DNA of 11,314 nucleotides, taken from contig CANGWP010000067.1 in NCBI GenBank assembly GCA_947457605.1, positions 1 to 11,314 on the forward strand, in the 5' to 3' direction. Below, one piece after another: positions 1-7,103 of the stretch. The notes beneath the pieces were generated by a model that was given only the letters and a program-made list of their open reading frames with translations, had not been told where the DNA came from and searched no databases. Within the stretch, counting starts at the first letter, position 1, and every line of letters begins with the position of its first letter. This stretch comes from Bdellovibrionales bacterium (GTDB lineage Bacteria; Bdellovibrionota; UBA1018; CAIMNF01). Position numbers and translations under genes: made by a program.

Positions 1-474
1 CTCTATGAGGGAACCTCCCAGATTCAGGCCCTCATGGCACTGAAGGACCACATCAAAAAAATCATGAAGAATCCGGGGAAGTTTGTCCAAAGCATGGTGG
101 GAACCCACCCGATTGGAATCTTGATTGAGAAGAACGAATTCAAAAAATCCTATTTGCAGCTCCAACATGAATTCCAGAAGAATCTCGCCACTCTGGTGCT
201 GAATTGCTTCTCTCCGGGAACAGGACTTCTGGAAAAACTCACCCACCTGAACGACTACTTCAGCCGCGAATTCTGGCAGGACATGGAGAAACTTGAACGG
301 GTCATGACCCACGCGGAAACTCTCTGCCAAGCGCTCAGCCATCTTGAGATCATCAAGGTTCTGGGGAAGCACGCGGCAAAGGATTCCGGAAGAAGAGCCC
401 TCTTTGATCGGTACCTTCTGATCGCAAAACCGAGGTTGGCTGCCATTTACCAGGATTGGGAGCTTCGAACCTGA
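1..474 (+). CDS. Acyl-CoA dehydrogenase, C-terminal part (5' end outside window)
   Basis: Partial gene: the reading frame is open from base 1 and ends with TGA at 472-474, giving 157 residues. It opens with LYEGTSQIQ, the C-terminal signature of FAD-dependent acyl-CoA dehydrogenases. By family knowledge the Glu of YEGT (here codon 3) is the catalytic base that takes the alpha proton of the acyl-CoA. In classical short/medium-chain enzymes only about 20-30 residues follow this motif; here about 150 do. That matches the subgroup with an extra helical C-terminal domain (Acyl-CoA_dh_C type, as in DmdC-like proteins). The tail is rich in Leu, Lys and Glu and looks helical. The substrate cannot be told from the fragment. 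The isovaleryl-CoA dehydrogenase type is unlikely given the long tail. The gene converges on the MBL-fold gene, with 21 bases between their stops. Confidence 0.85.
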   Translation, partial: LYEGTSQIQALMALKDHIKKIMKNPGKFVQSMVGTHPIGILIEKNEFKKSYLQLQHEFQKNLATLVLNCFSPGTGLLEKLTHLNDYFSREFWQDMEKLERVMTHAETLCQALSHLEIIKVLGKHAAKDSGRRALFDRYLLIAKPRLAAIYQDWELRT

Positions 475-495
475 AATCTGTCGGATTCAAAAGGG

Positions 496-1467
496 CTACA
501 GCTCAAACTCCATGCCTTCGAATCCAAAATCCCAATCCACTTCATAAATGGGATGACCCGCGCCCTTGGACTGTTTCAATTGAGAGTGGTAGTAGCGATC
601 GGCCTCGGCCTTGGCTGCTGCAATTTTTTGATCGGATGCTGCCGGGTCGTGATGAACGAAAATGATCTTCTTGATACTCTCTCGCATCGCGATGTCCAAT
701 CCGATGGTGGCCGAGGAGTGGCCCCAATCCACTTTTTCCACGACCTCTGAAAGAGTGTACTGGGAATCAAAGATCATCAGATCCACATTCTGATACAGGG
801 GAAGGTCGGCACCAAGCTCGGTCCTGCCCACGCGGGTGGCTTCCGTGTCCACACAGTAAGAAAAGACCTTTCCTCCGTGTTCGATCTTGAACCCCCAACA
901 AGGATCCGGATGATCGAGCATGTAGGGAGTGACCTTCAGGCTCCCAAAAGACTTTTGAACTCTTGGCTCCATGCGGTGGGTTTCGATCTTCGCGGCCAAT
1001 GCCTCAAACGGAACGGGGAAGTACGGTTTTTTGAAAATGATAGGGAAAATTTGATGAATTTCGTTTTGAACCGCATGCGCCCTGATCGTGTTGCCCTTCA
1101 AAAAAAGAGGAACAAAGAACGGAAGCCCGATCAGATGATCCCAATGAAAGTGAGTGAACAAAATGTCCACCTGACCACTTCCCTTTCCACAGGGCCCCTT
1201 GAGCAAGTCATACCCAAGAAGACGGATGCCACTTCCGGCATCAATGATCAGCCGGTCTTCTCCCGCGGTTACCTCAACGCAGGAAGTGTTTCCTCCAAAG
1301 CCTCCGAGGTTTTCCCGCCCGAGTTTTGAGAGAAAGTTCCCTGCAGTTTCGCGCAGGGATGCTGCAGCCTGAAATCGCTCCAGGAGCTCACGAATCCTGC
1401 TCTCAATGAATTGCGGGGTGTGGGGGGAAGGAAGGGAGCCTCGGGCCCCCCAGATTTTGATTTTCAT
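496..1467 (-). CDS. MBL-fold metal-dependent hydrolase
   Basis: Probable cytoplasmic metallo-beta-lactamase-fold hydrolase of 323 residues with no signal peptide. The N-terminus (MKIKIWGARGSLPSP, then GGNTSCVEV near residues 58-66) is typical of the MBL subgroup related to PhnP and class II cyclic-nucleotide phosphodiesterases. The zinc motif HFHWDH is at about residues 106-111. Further likely ligands are Asp207 in YCVDTEA, the segment FDSQYT near 233-238, His250 in WGHSS and the pair in VHHDP near 271-275. A phosphodiester-type substrate is inferred from the family; no specific substrate can be named. In-frame starts exist at TTG 1479, ATG 1473 and ATG 1467. I chose 1467 because family members begin at the MKIKIWG strand, but ATG 1473 fits the upstream -10 box better. 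No Shine-Dalgarno sequence is visible. It is divergent from the zincin-like gene and convergent with the acyl-CoA dehydrogenase. Confidence 0.85.
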   Translation of the reverse strand: MKIKIWGARGSLPSPHTPQFIESRIRELLERFQAAASLRETAGNFLSKLGRENLGGFGGNTSCVEVTAGEDRLIIDAGSGIRLLGYDLLKGPCGKGSGQVDILFTHFHWDHLIGLPFFVPLFLKGNTIRAHAVQNEIHQIFPIIFKKPYFPVPFEALAAKIETHRMEPRVQKSFGSLKVTPYMLDHPDPCWGFKIEHGGKVFSYCVDTEATRVGRTELGADLPLYQNVDLMIFDSQYTLSEVVEKVDWGHSSATIGLDIAMRESIKKIIFVHHDPAASDQKIAAAKAEADRYYHSQLKQSKGAGHPIYEVDWDFGFEGMEFEL

Positions 1468-1480
1468 GGACATAAACAAG

Positions 1481-1510
1481 ATTTTAAGGGGAGAGCAATC
1501 TTGAAAACAA
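1481..1510 (-). promoter_or_regulatory. Candidate promoter of the MBL-fold hydrolase gene
   Basis: Read on the minus strand: TTGTTT (1510-1505), an 18-base spacer, then TAAAAT (1486-1481). The -10 box matches consensus at five of six positions, while the -35 box is weak. The -10 box ends 7 bases before ATG 1473, so a start 6-8 bases downstream would give a transcript with almost no leader. It overlaps the opposite promoter at 1501-1528. Sequence pattern only. Confidence 0.35.
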
Positions 1511-1528
1511 CCAAAACCTCGCTAGAAT
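1501..1528 (+). promoter_or_regulatory. Candidate sigma-70-type promoter of the zincin-like gene
   Basis: TTGAAA (1501-1506), a 16-base spacer and TAGAAT (1523-1528); each box matches the sigma-70 consensus at five of six positions. Transcription would begin near 1535, leaving a leader of about 60 bases before ATG 1596. The -35 box lies on the same bases as the weak -35 of the opposite hydrolase promoter. Confidence 0.5.
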
Positions 1529-1559
1529 CAACCCCACCCTGCGCCACAGTCTTGGCAGT

Positions 1560-1581
1560 GGAGGAATCCCTGAAATCCTCC
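1560..1581 (+). other. Hairpin in the predicted leader of the zincin-like gene
   Basis: GGAGGA (1560-1565) is perfectly complementary to TCCTCC (1576-1581), with a 10-base loop. It lies between the predicted transcription start and the ribosome binding site AGGAT at 1585-1589. It has no following T run, so it is not a typical terminator. A six-base stem of this kind can occur by chance. Confidence 0.25.
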
Positions 1582-1595
1582 GATAGGATAATGAG

Positions 1596-3506
1596 ATGCA
1601 TCCGACTTTGATCCTGATTGGTGTGATATTTTTCGTTTTCGAGGCGATGCCCTTCCGCAGTGAGGCGAACGATGGGAAACCCTGCCTCACCTCCTGCCTG
1701 AGCAATCTGCTCACCCCGGGTCGGGCCCTCGATCGAGAACGAAAAGTCATTCTGCATCTTTTCTCGAAAAGAACCCTCCATGAGAGCCCCGAGCGCTATC
1801 TCACGCTCATGAACCGGGAAGGAAAGACCTATCAGGTAAAGGCGATCGGCTACATCGAGTCCGAAGGGAAAACCCTGGCAAAGGTAATGCTCGAAGACGG
1901 ATATGCGACGGCAGTGGACCTTGAGAAAGTGACCTCACTCCGGATCTCGGATGAAAGTCGGAAACTCTGGACCGCACGTCATGAGGAATTTCTAAAAAAT
2001 CTGAAAAACAGGACGCTCCATACGGGGGATGCACAGTATCTCACGATCAACGGCCCGGAATCCGAGGGCGTGTTCATGGTTCGGGTCATGGGCTATGAAG
2101 CCATCGGAAAAGAGAACCTCCCTCTGGTCATGCATACGGAGGGATACATGAGGATCCTTGATCCGGATGAATTTGAAAATGCCTTCTCCTCACGGGAATC
2201 AAAAAATCTCTGGCTTGGAATTCCTGGCGATCAGGGTGTGGTGCATGTAAAAAAACTGGTCTCGGAACTTCCCCTGAAGCGGGAGGACTTGATCGCGCGA
2301 TCCGGAATCGAGAATCTGAAAACCGAGACGCTCCCGGCGAATGCGAAGCGGGTATTCCTGGGCAAGAGTTCGATTGATCCGAACGCTCCGTCCGATTTCG
2401 AGGGATTCCTTCTCAGCGAGAGTACCGATCATGAAAGAATCTCAAAAATCGCAAAATCCATCGATGAAAAAATGGACGTGAAGACCATCTATTCAAAGGA
2501 TGCGAACTCGGCGAAACGATCCTCCGGTTTTTCTCTCGAGAACGCCACGCTTTCGGACGAATCCGGAGCGCCGATCTTCACGAATCAGGAGATCATCAAC
2601 CTGAGCGACCACACGACCCACGGAAGGATCAGTATCACTGAAATCCATGAAATCGGCCATGCGCAAACCAACAAGAATCTGAAAGAGGGAAAGCCCGACC
2701 CCCTTGCCATTCAATACACCGCACTCCCCGGAAAAAAGCTCCCCTCGGGTGCGGATTATGGGATCAACAAGGACCGCGATTATTACCACCAGTTCTCCAG
2801 TGCGGATGAATCCCGGCAGCATGCGTTCAATTTTCACAATTCGGTACACCAGCGAGTCACCTCGGAGGTGATTCAGGATTTTGCCAAGAGGGAAAAGATC
2901 GAAATCCATCGAGTTTTCGGTGTCAATCTTCAGAACTTTCACTCTTCGATGAGCATTGCAAAAAGCACCCTCGACAATCTTGCGCTCTTCAATCTTCGTC
3001 ACACGGAGCTTGCCTTGCGTGCCCAACACAAACTCACGTTGGGCTTCAACGAGAGAAGCATAAGTGGACAAGAGTTTGAATTCTCGCTGAATCGAAAACA
3101 GGGCATTGCGGAAATCATCATCACCACGGACAAAATCAAAGTGTCCATCCCGATTGTCGGAAATGCCTATGAAACCCTGATCAAGCCACTCATTCGAACG
3201 GATCCGGATGGAAGCTTTTTTCAGTTCTCGAGAAATATCGAATCGATCCCGAAGATCAAGAACTACGCGAATCTCTACCTTTCCAATCAGATTGAGATGC
3301 TGGACCTTCAATTCAAAGCCATCGAGAAATCAAAGGGCTATCTTGAGCGAATCTCGAACAGCCCCTTCGAGCCGATGAGTCTGAGTTCATACCTGAAGGT
3401 GCAAAATGCCTTCACTCAGGTGAAGACCTCCGTGAATTATTCTCCAAAGAAGGTGGAAAACCTCCTTTGGGTTGATCCGAAAATTCACGGACCCAAAACT
3501 GACTAA
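1596..3506 (+). CDS. Exported HExxH (zincin-like) protein with two tandem N-terminal repeats
   Basis: Unrecognised 636-residue protein. A hydrophobic N-terminus (about residues 3-20, possible signal-peptidase cut after SEA at 24) suggests export. Two similar blocks follow, at about residues 59-125 and 139-206. Each starts RTLH, has YLT a few residues on, GY in the middle, EGY or DGY later, and ends in an ESRKLW/ESKNLW-type motif. HEIGH at 351-355 fits the HExxH zinc-protease motif, with Glu352 as the expected catalytic residue. A possible third ligand is Glu405 or His409 in ADESRQHA about 50 residues later; this is inference. The C-terminal 200 residues are mixed beta and helix with no motif I know. 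ATG 1596 is chosen because AGGAT (1585-1589) precedes it by a normal distance and the signal peptide begins there. The gene stands alone between a divergent hydrolase and mccB. It may be a secreted or periplasmic metalloprotease, but activity and target are unknown. Confidence 0.8.
   Translation: MHPTLILIGVIFFVFEAMPFRSEANDGKPCLTSCLSNLLTPGRALDRERKVILHLFSKRTLHESPERYLTLMNREGKTYQVKAIGYIESEGKTLAKVMLEDGYATAVDLEKVTSLRISDESRKLWTARHEEFLKNLKNRTLHTGDAQYLTINGPESEGVFMVRVMGYEAIGKENLPLVMHTEGYMRILDPDEFENAFSSRESKNLWLGIPGDQGVVHVKKLVSELPLKREDLIARSGIENLKTETLPANAKRVFLGKSSIDPNAPSDFEGFLLSESTDHERISKIAKSIDEKMDVKTIYSKDANSAKRSSGFSLENATLSDESGAPIFTNQEIINLSDHTTHGRISITEIHEIGHAQTNKNLKEGKPDPLAIQYTALPGKKLPSGADYGINKDRDYYHQFSSADESRQHAFNFHNSVHQRVTSEVIQDFAKREKIEIHRVFGVNLQNFHSSMSIAKSTLDNLALFNLRHTELALRAQHKLTLGFNERSISGQEFEFSLNRKQGIAEIIITTDKIKVSIPIVGNAYETLIKPLIRTDPDGSFFQFSRNIESIPKIKNYANLYLSNQIEMLDLQFKAIEKSKGYLERISNSPFEPMSLSSYLKVQNAFTQVKTSVNYSPKKVENLLWVDPKIHGPKTD
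1770..2213 (+). repeat. Two tandem protein-level repeats in the zincin-like gene
   Basis: Copy 1 covers bases 1770-1970 and copy 2 covers 2010-2213, a period of about 80 codons. Shared positions include RTLH at the start, YLT, a central GYxxxxGK, EGY/DGY, and a C-terminal block ESRKLW versus ESKNLW. The DNA copies have diverged, so this is an old domain duplication rather than a recent one. The alternating hydrophobic pattern suggests small beta-rich domains. Confidence 0.7.
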
Positions 3507-3551
3507 AGCGCTCACTTCACCGGTTTTGCGCTGCGTTACAAGGGGTTTCGA

Positions 3552-3580
3552 TTGAAGTTTTAGCCCCCTCCTCCTAAGCT
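3552..3580 (+). promoter_or_regulatory. Candidate promoter of mccB (leaderless geometry)
   Basis: TTGAAG (3552-3557), a 17-base spacer and TAAGCT (3575-3580, a TANNNT box). The -10 box ends 6 bases before ATG 3587, so transcription would begin at or next to the start codon. The spacer is C-rich and contains CCCTCCTCC, the reverse of a ribosome-binding sequence. No Shine-Dalgarno motif precedes the ATG. The consensus match is modest. Confidence 0.35.
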
Positions 3581-3586
3581 AGCTCC

Positions 3587-5194
3587 ATGTCGATCATCCA
3601 GTCTCAGATCCAGACCCAGAGCCCGGAATTCAAATCCAACGAAGCCTACCACCTTGAAGAAAACCAAAAACTCGAGGCCCGGATTGCCAAGGCCCGGGAA
3701 GGCGGAGGTGCCGAGCTTCGGACCAAGCACGAATCGCGCGGAAAACTTTTTGTTCGCGATCGGATCCGGAACCTGATCGACCCGGGCACCCCCTTTCTTG
3801 AGATGAGCCCTCTTGCGGCAACCGGAATGTACGAAGATGCGGCTCCCGGAGCTGGAGTTGTGACCGGAGTTGGATTGGTTCACGGGCGAGAAGTCATGAT
3901 CGTCGCAAATGATGCCACCGTGAAGGGTGGAACTTACTTTCCCATGACGGTGAAAAAACACCTTCGGGCGCAAGAGATCGCGCGCCAGAACCACCTGCCT
4001 TGCGTATATCTGGTGGATTCCGGAGGGGCATTTCTTCCGATGCAGTCGGAGGTTTTCCCCGACAAGGAACACTTTGGACGCATTTTCTACAACCAGGCCA
4101 CTCTTTCGGCCGCGAAAATTCCGCAGATCGCGGTCGTCATGGGTTCCTGCACCGCGGGCGGGGCCTATGTCCCGGCCATGAGCGAACAAACCATCATCGT
4201 GAAAAACCAAGGCACCATTTTTCTCGGTGGCCCGCCGCTCGTGAAGGCTGCCACAGGTGAGATCGTGAGCGCCGAGGAACTTGGCGGAGGCGACACTCAC
4301 TCCAGAATCTCGGGCGTTGCCGATTACCTCGCTGACAATGATGAACATGCCTTGGAACTTGCCCGGGACGCGATATCCCATCTCAATCGTCCCTCCCCTT
4401 TTGCGCTGGAACGCAGAAGTCCGGAGGCCCCTCTCTATGACCCACGTGAGATCGCGGGCATTCTGCCAAAGGATCTTAGGCAGCCTTTTGATGTCCGGGA
4501 AATCATCGCAAGGCTCGTGGATGGCTCGAGATTCCACGAATTCAAGCCCTTGTATGGAAACACCCTGGTCTGTGGATTTGCCCATCTTCACGGCATTCCG
4601 GTCGGAATCATCGCAAACAACGGAATCCTTTTTTCGGAAAGCTCTCTGAAAGGAGCTCATTTCATCGAGCTCTGCTCCCAACGCAAAATCCCGCTTTTGT
4701 TTCTCCAGAACATCACGGGTTTCATGGTCGGCAAAAAATACGAACACGGTGGAATCGCCAAAGACGGCGCAAAGCTGGTGACTGCAGTTTCCACCACCAA
4801 GGTCCCAAAAATCACGCTTCTGATCGGAGGAAGCTTTGGCGCCGGGAACTACGGAATGTGCGGTCGAGCCTTCGATCCGCGATTCCTTTTCATGTGGCCG
4901 AATTCGAGAATCAGCGTCATGGGCGGCGAGCAAGCTGCAAATGTGCTTTCTACCGTAAAAATCGAGCAACTTCAGGCCCAAGGAAAGAATCTCGGTGCCG
5001 AGGAGATTGCGGCAATCCAGCGCCCCATTCAGGAACAGTACGAAAAAGAGGGCTCTCCTTATTTCTCAAGCGCCCGCCTTTGGGATGATGGAATCATCAC
5101 TCCTTGGAAGAGTCGGGACCATCTCGCTCTCGCCCTTCAGACCACGCTGAATGCTCCGATTCCTGATACAAGGTTTGGAACATTCCGGATGTGA
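3587..5194 (+). CDS. mccB: Methylcrotonyl-CoA carboxylase beta subunit (carboxyltransferase)
   Basis: Full-length 535-residue acyl-CoA carboxyltransferase. It moves the carboxyl group from biotin to an acyl-CoA; in the MCC type this is 3-methylcrotonyl-CoA to 3-methylglutaconyl-CoA in leucine breakdown. The N-terminal half holds the CoA-binding crotonase-like fold with GSCTAGGAYVPAM at about 186-198, IFLGGPPLVKAATGE at 211-225 and GGGDTHSRISGVADY at 233-247. The C-terminal half holds QNITGFMVG at 374-382, GGSFGAGNYGMCGRA at 414-428 and SVMGGEQAANVL at 443-454. The THSRISGVADY segment and the YGMCGRAFDPRFLF block resemble MCC beta more than propionyl-CoA carboxylase beta; related geranyl-CoA carboxylase remains possible. 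The biotin-carrying alpha subunit is not next to it, so it must be encoded elsewhere. The gene ends only 9 bases before the stop of the convergent 5'-nucleotidase gene. Confidence 0.92.
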   Translation: MSIIQSQIQTQSPEFKSNEAYHLEENQKLEARIAKAREGGGAELRTKHESRGKLFVRDRIRNLIDPGTPFLEMSPLAATGMYEDAAPGAGVVTGVGLVHGREVMIVANDATVKGGTYFPMTVKKHLRAQEIARQNHLPCVYLVDSGGAFLPMQSEVFPDKEHFGRIFYNQATLSAAKIPQIAVVMGSCTAGGAYVPAMSEQTIIVKNQGTIFLGGPPLVKAATGEIVSAEELGGGDTHSRISGVADYLADNDEHALELARDAISHLNRPSPFALERRSPEAPLYDPREIAGILPKDLRQPFDVREIIARLVDGSRFHEFKPLYGNTLVCGFAHLHGIPVGIIANNGILFSESSLKGAHFIELCSQRKIPLLFLQNITGFMVGKKYEHGGIAKDGAKLVTAVSTTKVPKITLLIGGSFGAGNYGMCGRAFDPRFLFMWPNSRISVMGGEQAANVLSTVKIEQLQAQGKNLGAEEIAAIQRPIQEQYEKEGSPYFSSARLWDDGIITPWKSRDHLALALQTTLNAPIPDTRFGTFRM

Positions 5195-5203
5195 ACGGTC
5201 TGC

Positions 5204-7057
5204 TTACTCCCTAACAAATTCAATCCTTGGATCTCGCGGATTGACAAGCGGTCGATCCTGCAGGTTGATCCGTTTTTCCTTCCGAATGTAATCAGAAACC
5301 AAATCCCTGCAGTAGCCGCTGAAATTGCGGGAGATGGCCTTTTCCTTGATCCGCTTCACGAACCACGCAAGATCGTCACCGCCGTTCAGGAGAAAATCGA
5401 AGGTAGCAAGCCGATACTTTTTTCGGTCCTCAATCAAAGCACCTGACGCGGTTCGGATTTCAAGAAGTCGATCTCCCTCCCAGGATTCAAAGGTTCCATC
5501 GAGATTCAGATCCTCCTTTCGCGCAGGAAGATCAAATGCCCTGACCTTCACTTTCATGCCCGATAGCCCCACCGTGCCATGCGCACCGGATGTTGCGATC
5601 CGGATCAAGAGCCTGAGATCCGCTCCCGTCAACTCCACCACTTGAAGAATGTTGTCGAAGGGGAGCGCCCGAAACAATCCGTCGTAGGTGATGGGGCCCG
5701 CATCAAGCGAAGTCCGGATCCCACCCGAGTTCACCAAGGCGAAATCGGCCTCTCCTTTTTGGCGCAAAACATCCGCGATGAGATTGGCAAAAGGACTCTC
5801 CTGATCCCTTGAATGATTCAAAGGGAGGATGGCCTCCCCGAGTACCTCACGCCGAAACCGCTCTGTGCTTTCCCCGATCGGTTTCAGCCATGCTTCCACT
5901 TCAGGGGATGGTGCCACGGACGTTCCATGAAACTGCGCCTCCGCAAGATCAGGACTCTGACCTTTCGGAAGTCGTTTCACATCACAATGATTCGTACCTT
6001 GAAAAACCTTTGCGCAGATCGGTACCAACCCCTCGATTTTGGTCATTTCAGGCAAAAGCTTCCCTGAGCTCTTCTCAAATGTGTAATAGATTACATTGAA
6101 ATACTGGCTGTAGGCTTCTCCCTCGATCACTGGAATCCGGTTTAAGAAGTGGTGGATCACCTGATGGGTATGCCCGGCTACGATCCCATTCAACTGGGAT
6201 GGATCCATCTTCAAGGCAAGTTTTGAGATCTCATCCTCGGACTCACAGGAACCAATCGCATCCCTTTCCGACCAAAGTCCCCAAGCTCGAAGCATGGGAG
6301 TTTCCTCGCATCGGGTACCGGCATGTGCCGTGACCAAAACAGCACTCGCCCCTGCCTCCCTCAGCATTCGGATTTCGGAGGTAACTTCAGGTGCGGGGTC
6401 CACGAAATCAAGGTGCTTCACGGTCTCGTAGCGAGTGGTGCTGGGAGTCTGTTGCGTGGAAACCCCGATCACTCCGATCTTGATCCCGGAAACCTCCAGC
6501 ATCCGACTCGGAAACACGTTCTTCCATCGGATTCTTTTTTTCGTTTTCTTCTCGTAAATATTCGAAGCCACATAAGGGTAGCGCGCCTCAACCGCCCTTT
6601 TTTTCAAAGTGCTCAGATCAAAATCAAACTCATGATTTCCGATCGCCGCCGCCCGAACCCCAAGCCGGTTAAAAAAATCAACTACGGTAGCCCCCTTGCT
6701 CGAATTGCTCTCGAGAGTTCCCTGCCACTCATCCCCTGCATCCACCACCAAAAGATTGCCCTTCATCTCTTCCTTCAATTTTTGAATCATTGAAAACAAA
6801 ACTGAAGCGCCACCACTTTGCACCTCACGACCGTCCGGCAGTTTCCGGACTCTCGGAAGCAGCGATCCGTGGAAGTCATTGATCCCAACCACCGCAATCG
6901 TCACATGATCCGGTGAACTCGACTGGAAGGCACGAATGGGGACTTCCCCGGGCGACGGTCTGGAATCATTCGGTTCGCGAATGCCCGTAGCACAAGAGAC
7001 CAAGGAGACAACAAGTCCAAGAAGACACAAATTCTGCATGTCAAATAGCTTGCCCAA
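5204..7057 (-). CDS. 5'-nucleotidase / 2',3'-cyclic-nucleotide phosphodiesterase family lipoprotein (UshA type)
   Basis: A 617-residue surface or periplasmic enzyme of the UshA/5'-nucleotidase family, which hydrolyses nucleotides to nucleosides for salvage and phosphate supply. A lipoprotein signal ends in LVSC at Cys22. The N-terminal calcineurin-like metallophosphatase domain shows NDFHG (60-64), DAGDEWQG (106-113), GNHEFD (140-145), TAHAG (243-247) and GHTH (295-298), the full set of metal ligands and the catalytic His. The C-terminal nucleotidase domain shows NSGGIR (443-448), LPFDN (465-469) and LLNGGDD (556-562). Residues 516-527 form an EF-hand-like loop. Starts are TTG 7057 or ATG 7039; neither has a clear ribosome binding site. 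I prefer TTG because it gives Lys3 and a normal-length signal peptide, whereas ATG 7039 leaves only 15 residues and no positive side chain. Exact substrate is not determinable. Confidence 0.9.
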   Translation of the reverse strand: MGKLFDMQNLCLLGLVVSLVSCATGIREPNDSRPSPGEVPIRAFQSSSPDHVTIAVVGINDFHGSLLPRVRKLPDGREVQSGGASVLFSMIQKLKEEMKGNLLVVDAGDEWQGTLESNSSKGATVVDFFNRLGVRAAAIGNHEFDFDLSTLKKRAVEARYPYVASNIYEKKTKKRIRWKNVFPSRMLEVSGIKIGVIGVSTQQTPSTTRYETVKHLDFVDPAPEVTSEIRMLREAGASAVLVTAHAGTRCEETPMLRAWGLWSERDAIGSCESEDEISKLALKMDPSQLNGIVAGHTHQVIHHFLNRIPVIEGEAYSQYFNVIYYTFEKSSGKLLPEMTKIEGLVPICAKVFQGTNHCDVKRLPKGQSPDLAEAQFHGTSVAPSPEVEAWLKPIGESTERFRREVLGEAILPLNHSRDQESPFANLIADVLRQKGEADFALVNSGGIRTSLDAGPITYDGLFRALPFDNILQVVELTGADLRLLIRIATSGAHGTVGLSGMKVKVRAFDLPARKEDLNLDGTFESWEGDRLLEIRTASGALIEDRKKYRLATFDFLLNGGDDLAWFVKRIKEKAISRNFSGYCRDLVSDYIRKEKRINLQDRPLVNPRDPRIEFVRE

Positions 7058-7103
7058 GAGAATCCGGTCTTGTAAACCGCAAGTTTAGGTTTATGAAAGC
7101 GAT

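Noticed and set aside
877..1329. 150-codon plus-strand open frame opposite the MBL-fold hydrolase
   Set aside because: It is antisense to the zinc-binding motifs of a clear MBL protein, and its translation has no recognisable features.
2493..3311. 272-codon minus-strand open frame opposite the zincin-like gene
   Set aside because: Antisense to the conserved HEIGH region; no motif, start signal or promoter. Best explained by codon bias of the real gene.
3507..3532. AGCGC / GCGCT inverted repeat after the zincin-like gene, considered as terminator
   Set aside because: The stem is only five bases with a 16-base loop and no T run follows; likely chance.
3560..4981. Long open frame of 473 codons on the minus strand opposite mccB
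   Set aside because: It lies wholly antisense to a clear, full-length carboxyltransferase. Its translation has no recognisable domain, signal or ribosome binding site and is rich in Arg, His and Gly as expected of a codon-shadow.
7073..7093. Inverted repeat TAAACC / GGTTTA after the Ser/Pro-rich gene, considered as terminator
   Set aside because: The stem is short and AT-rich, and it is not followed by a T run on the minus strand, so an intrinsic terminator is not supported.
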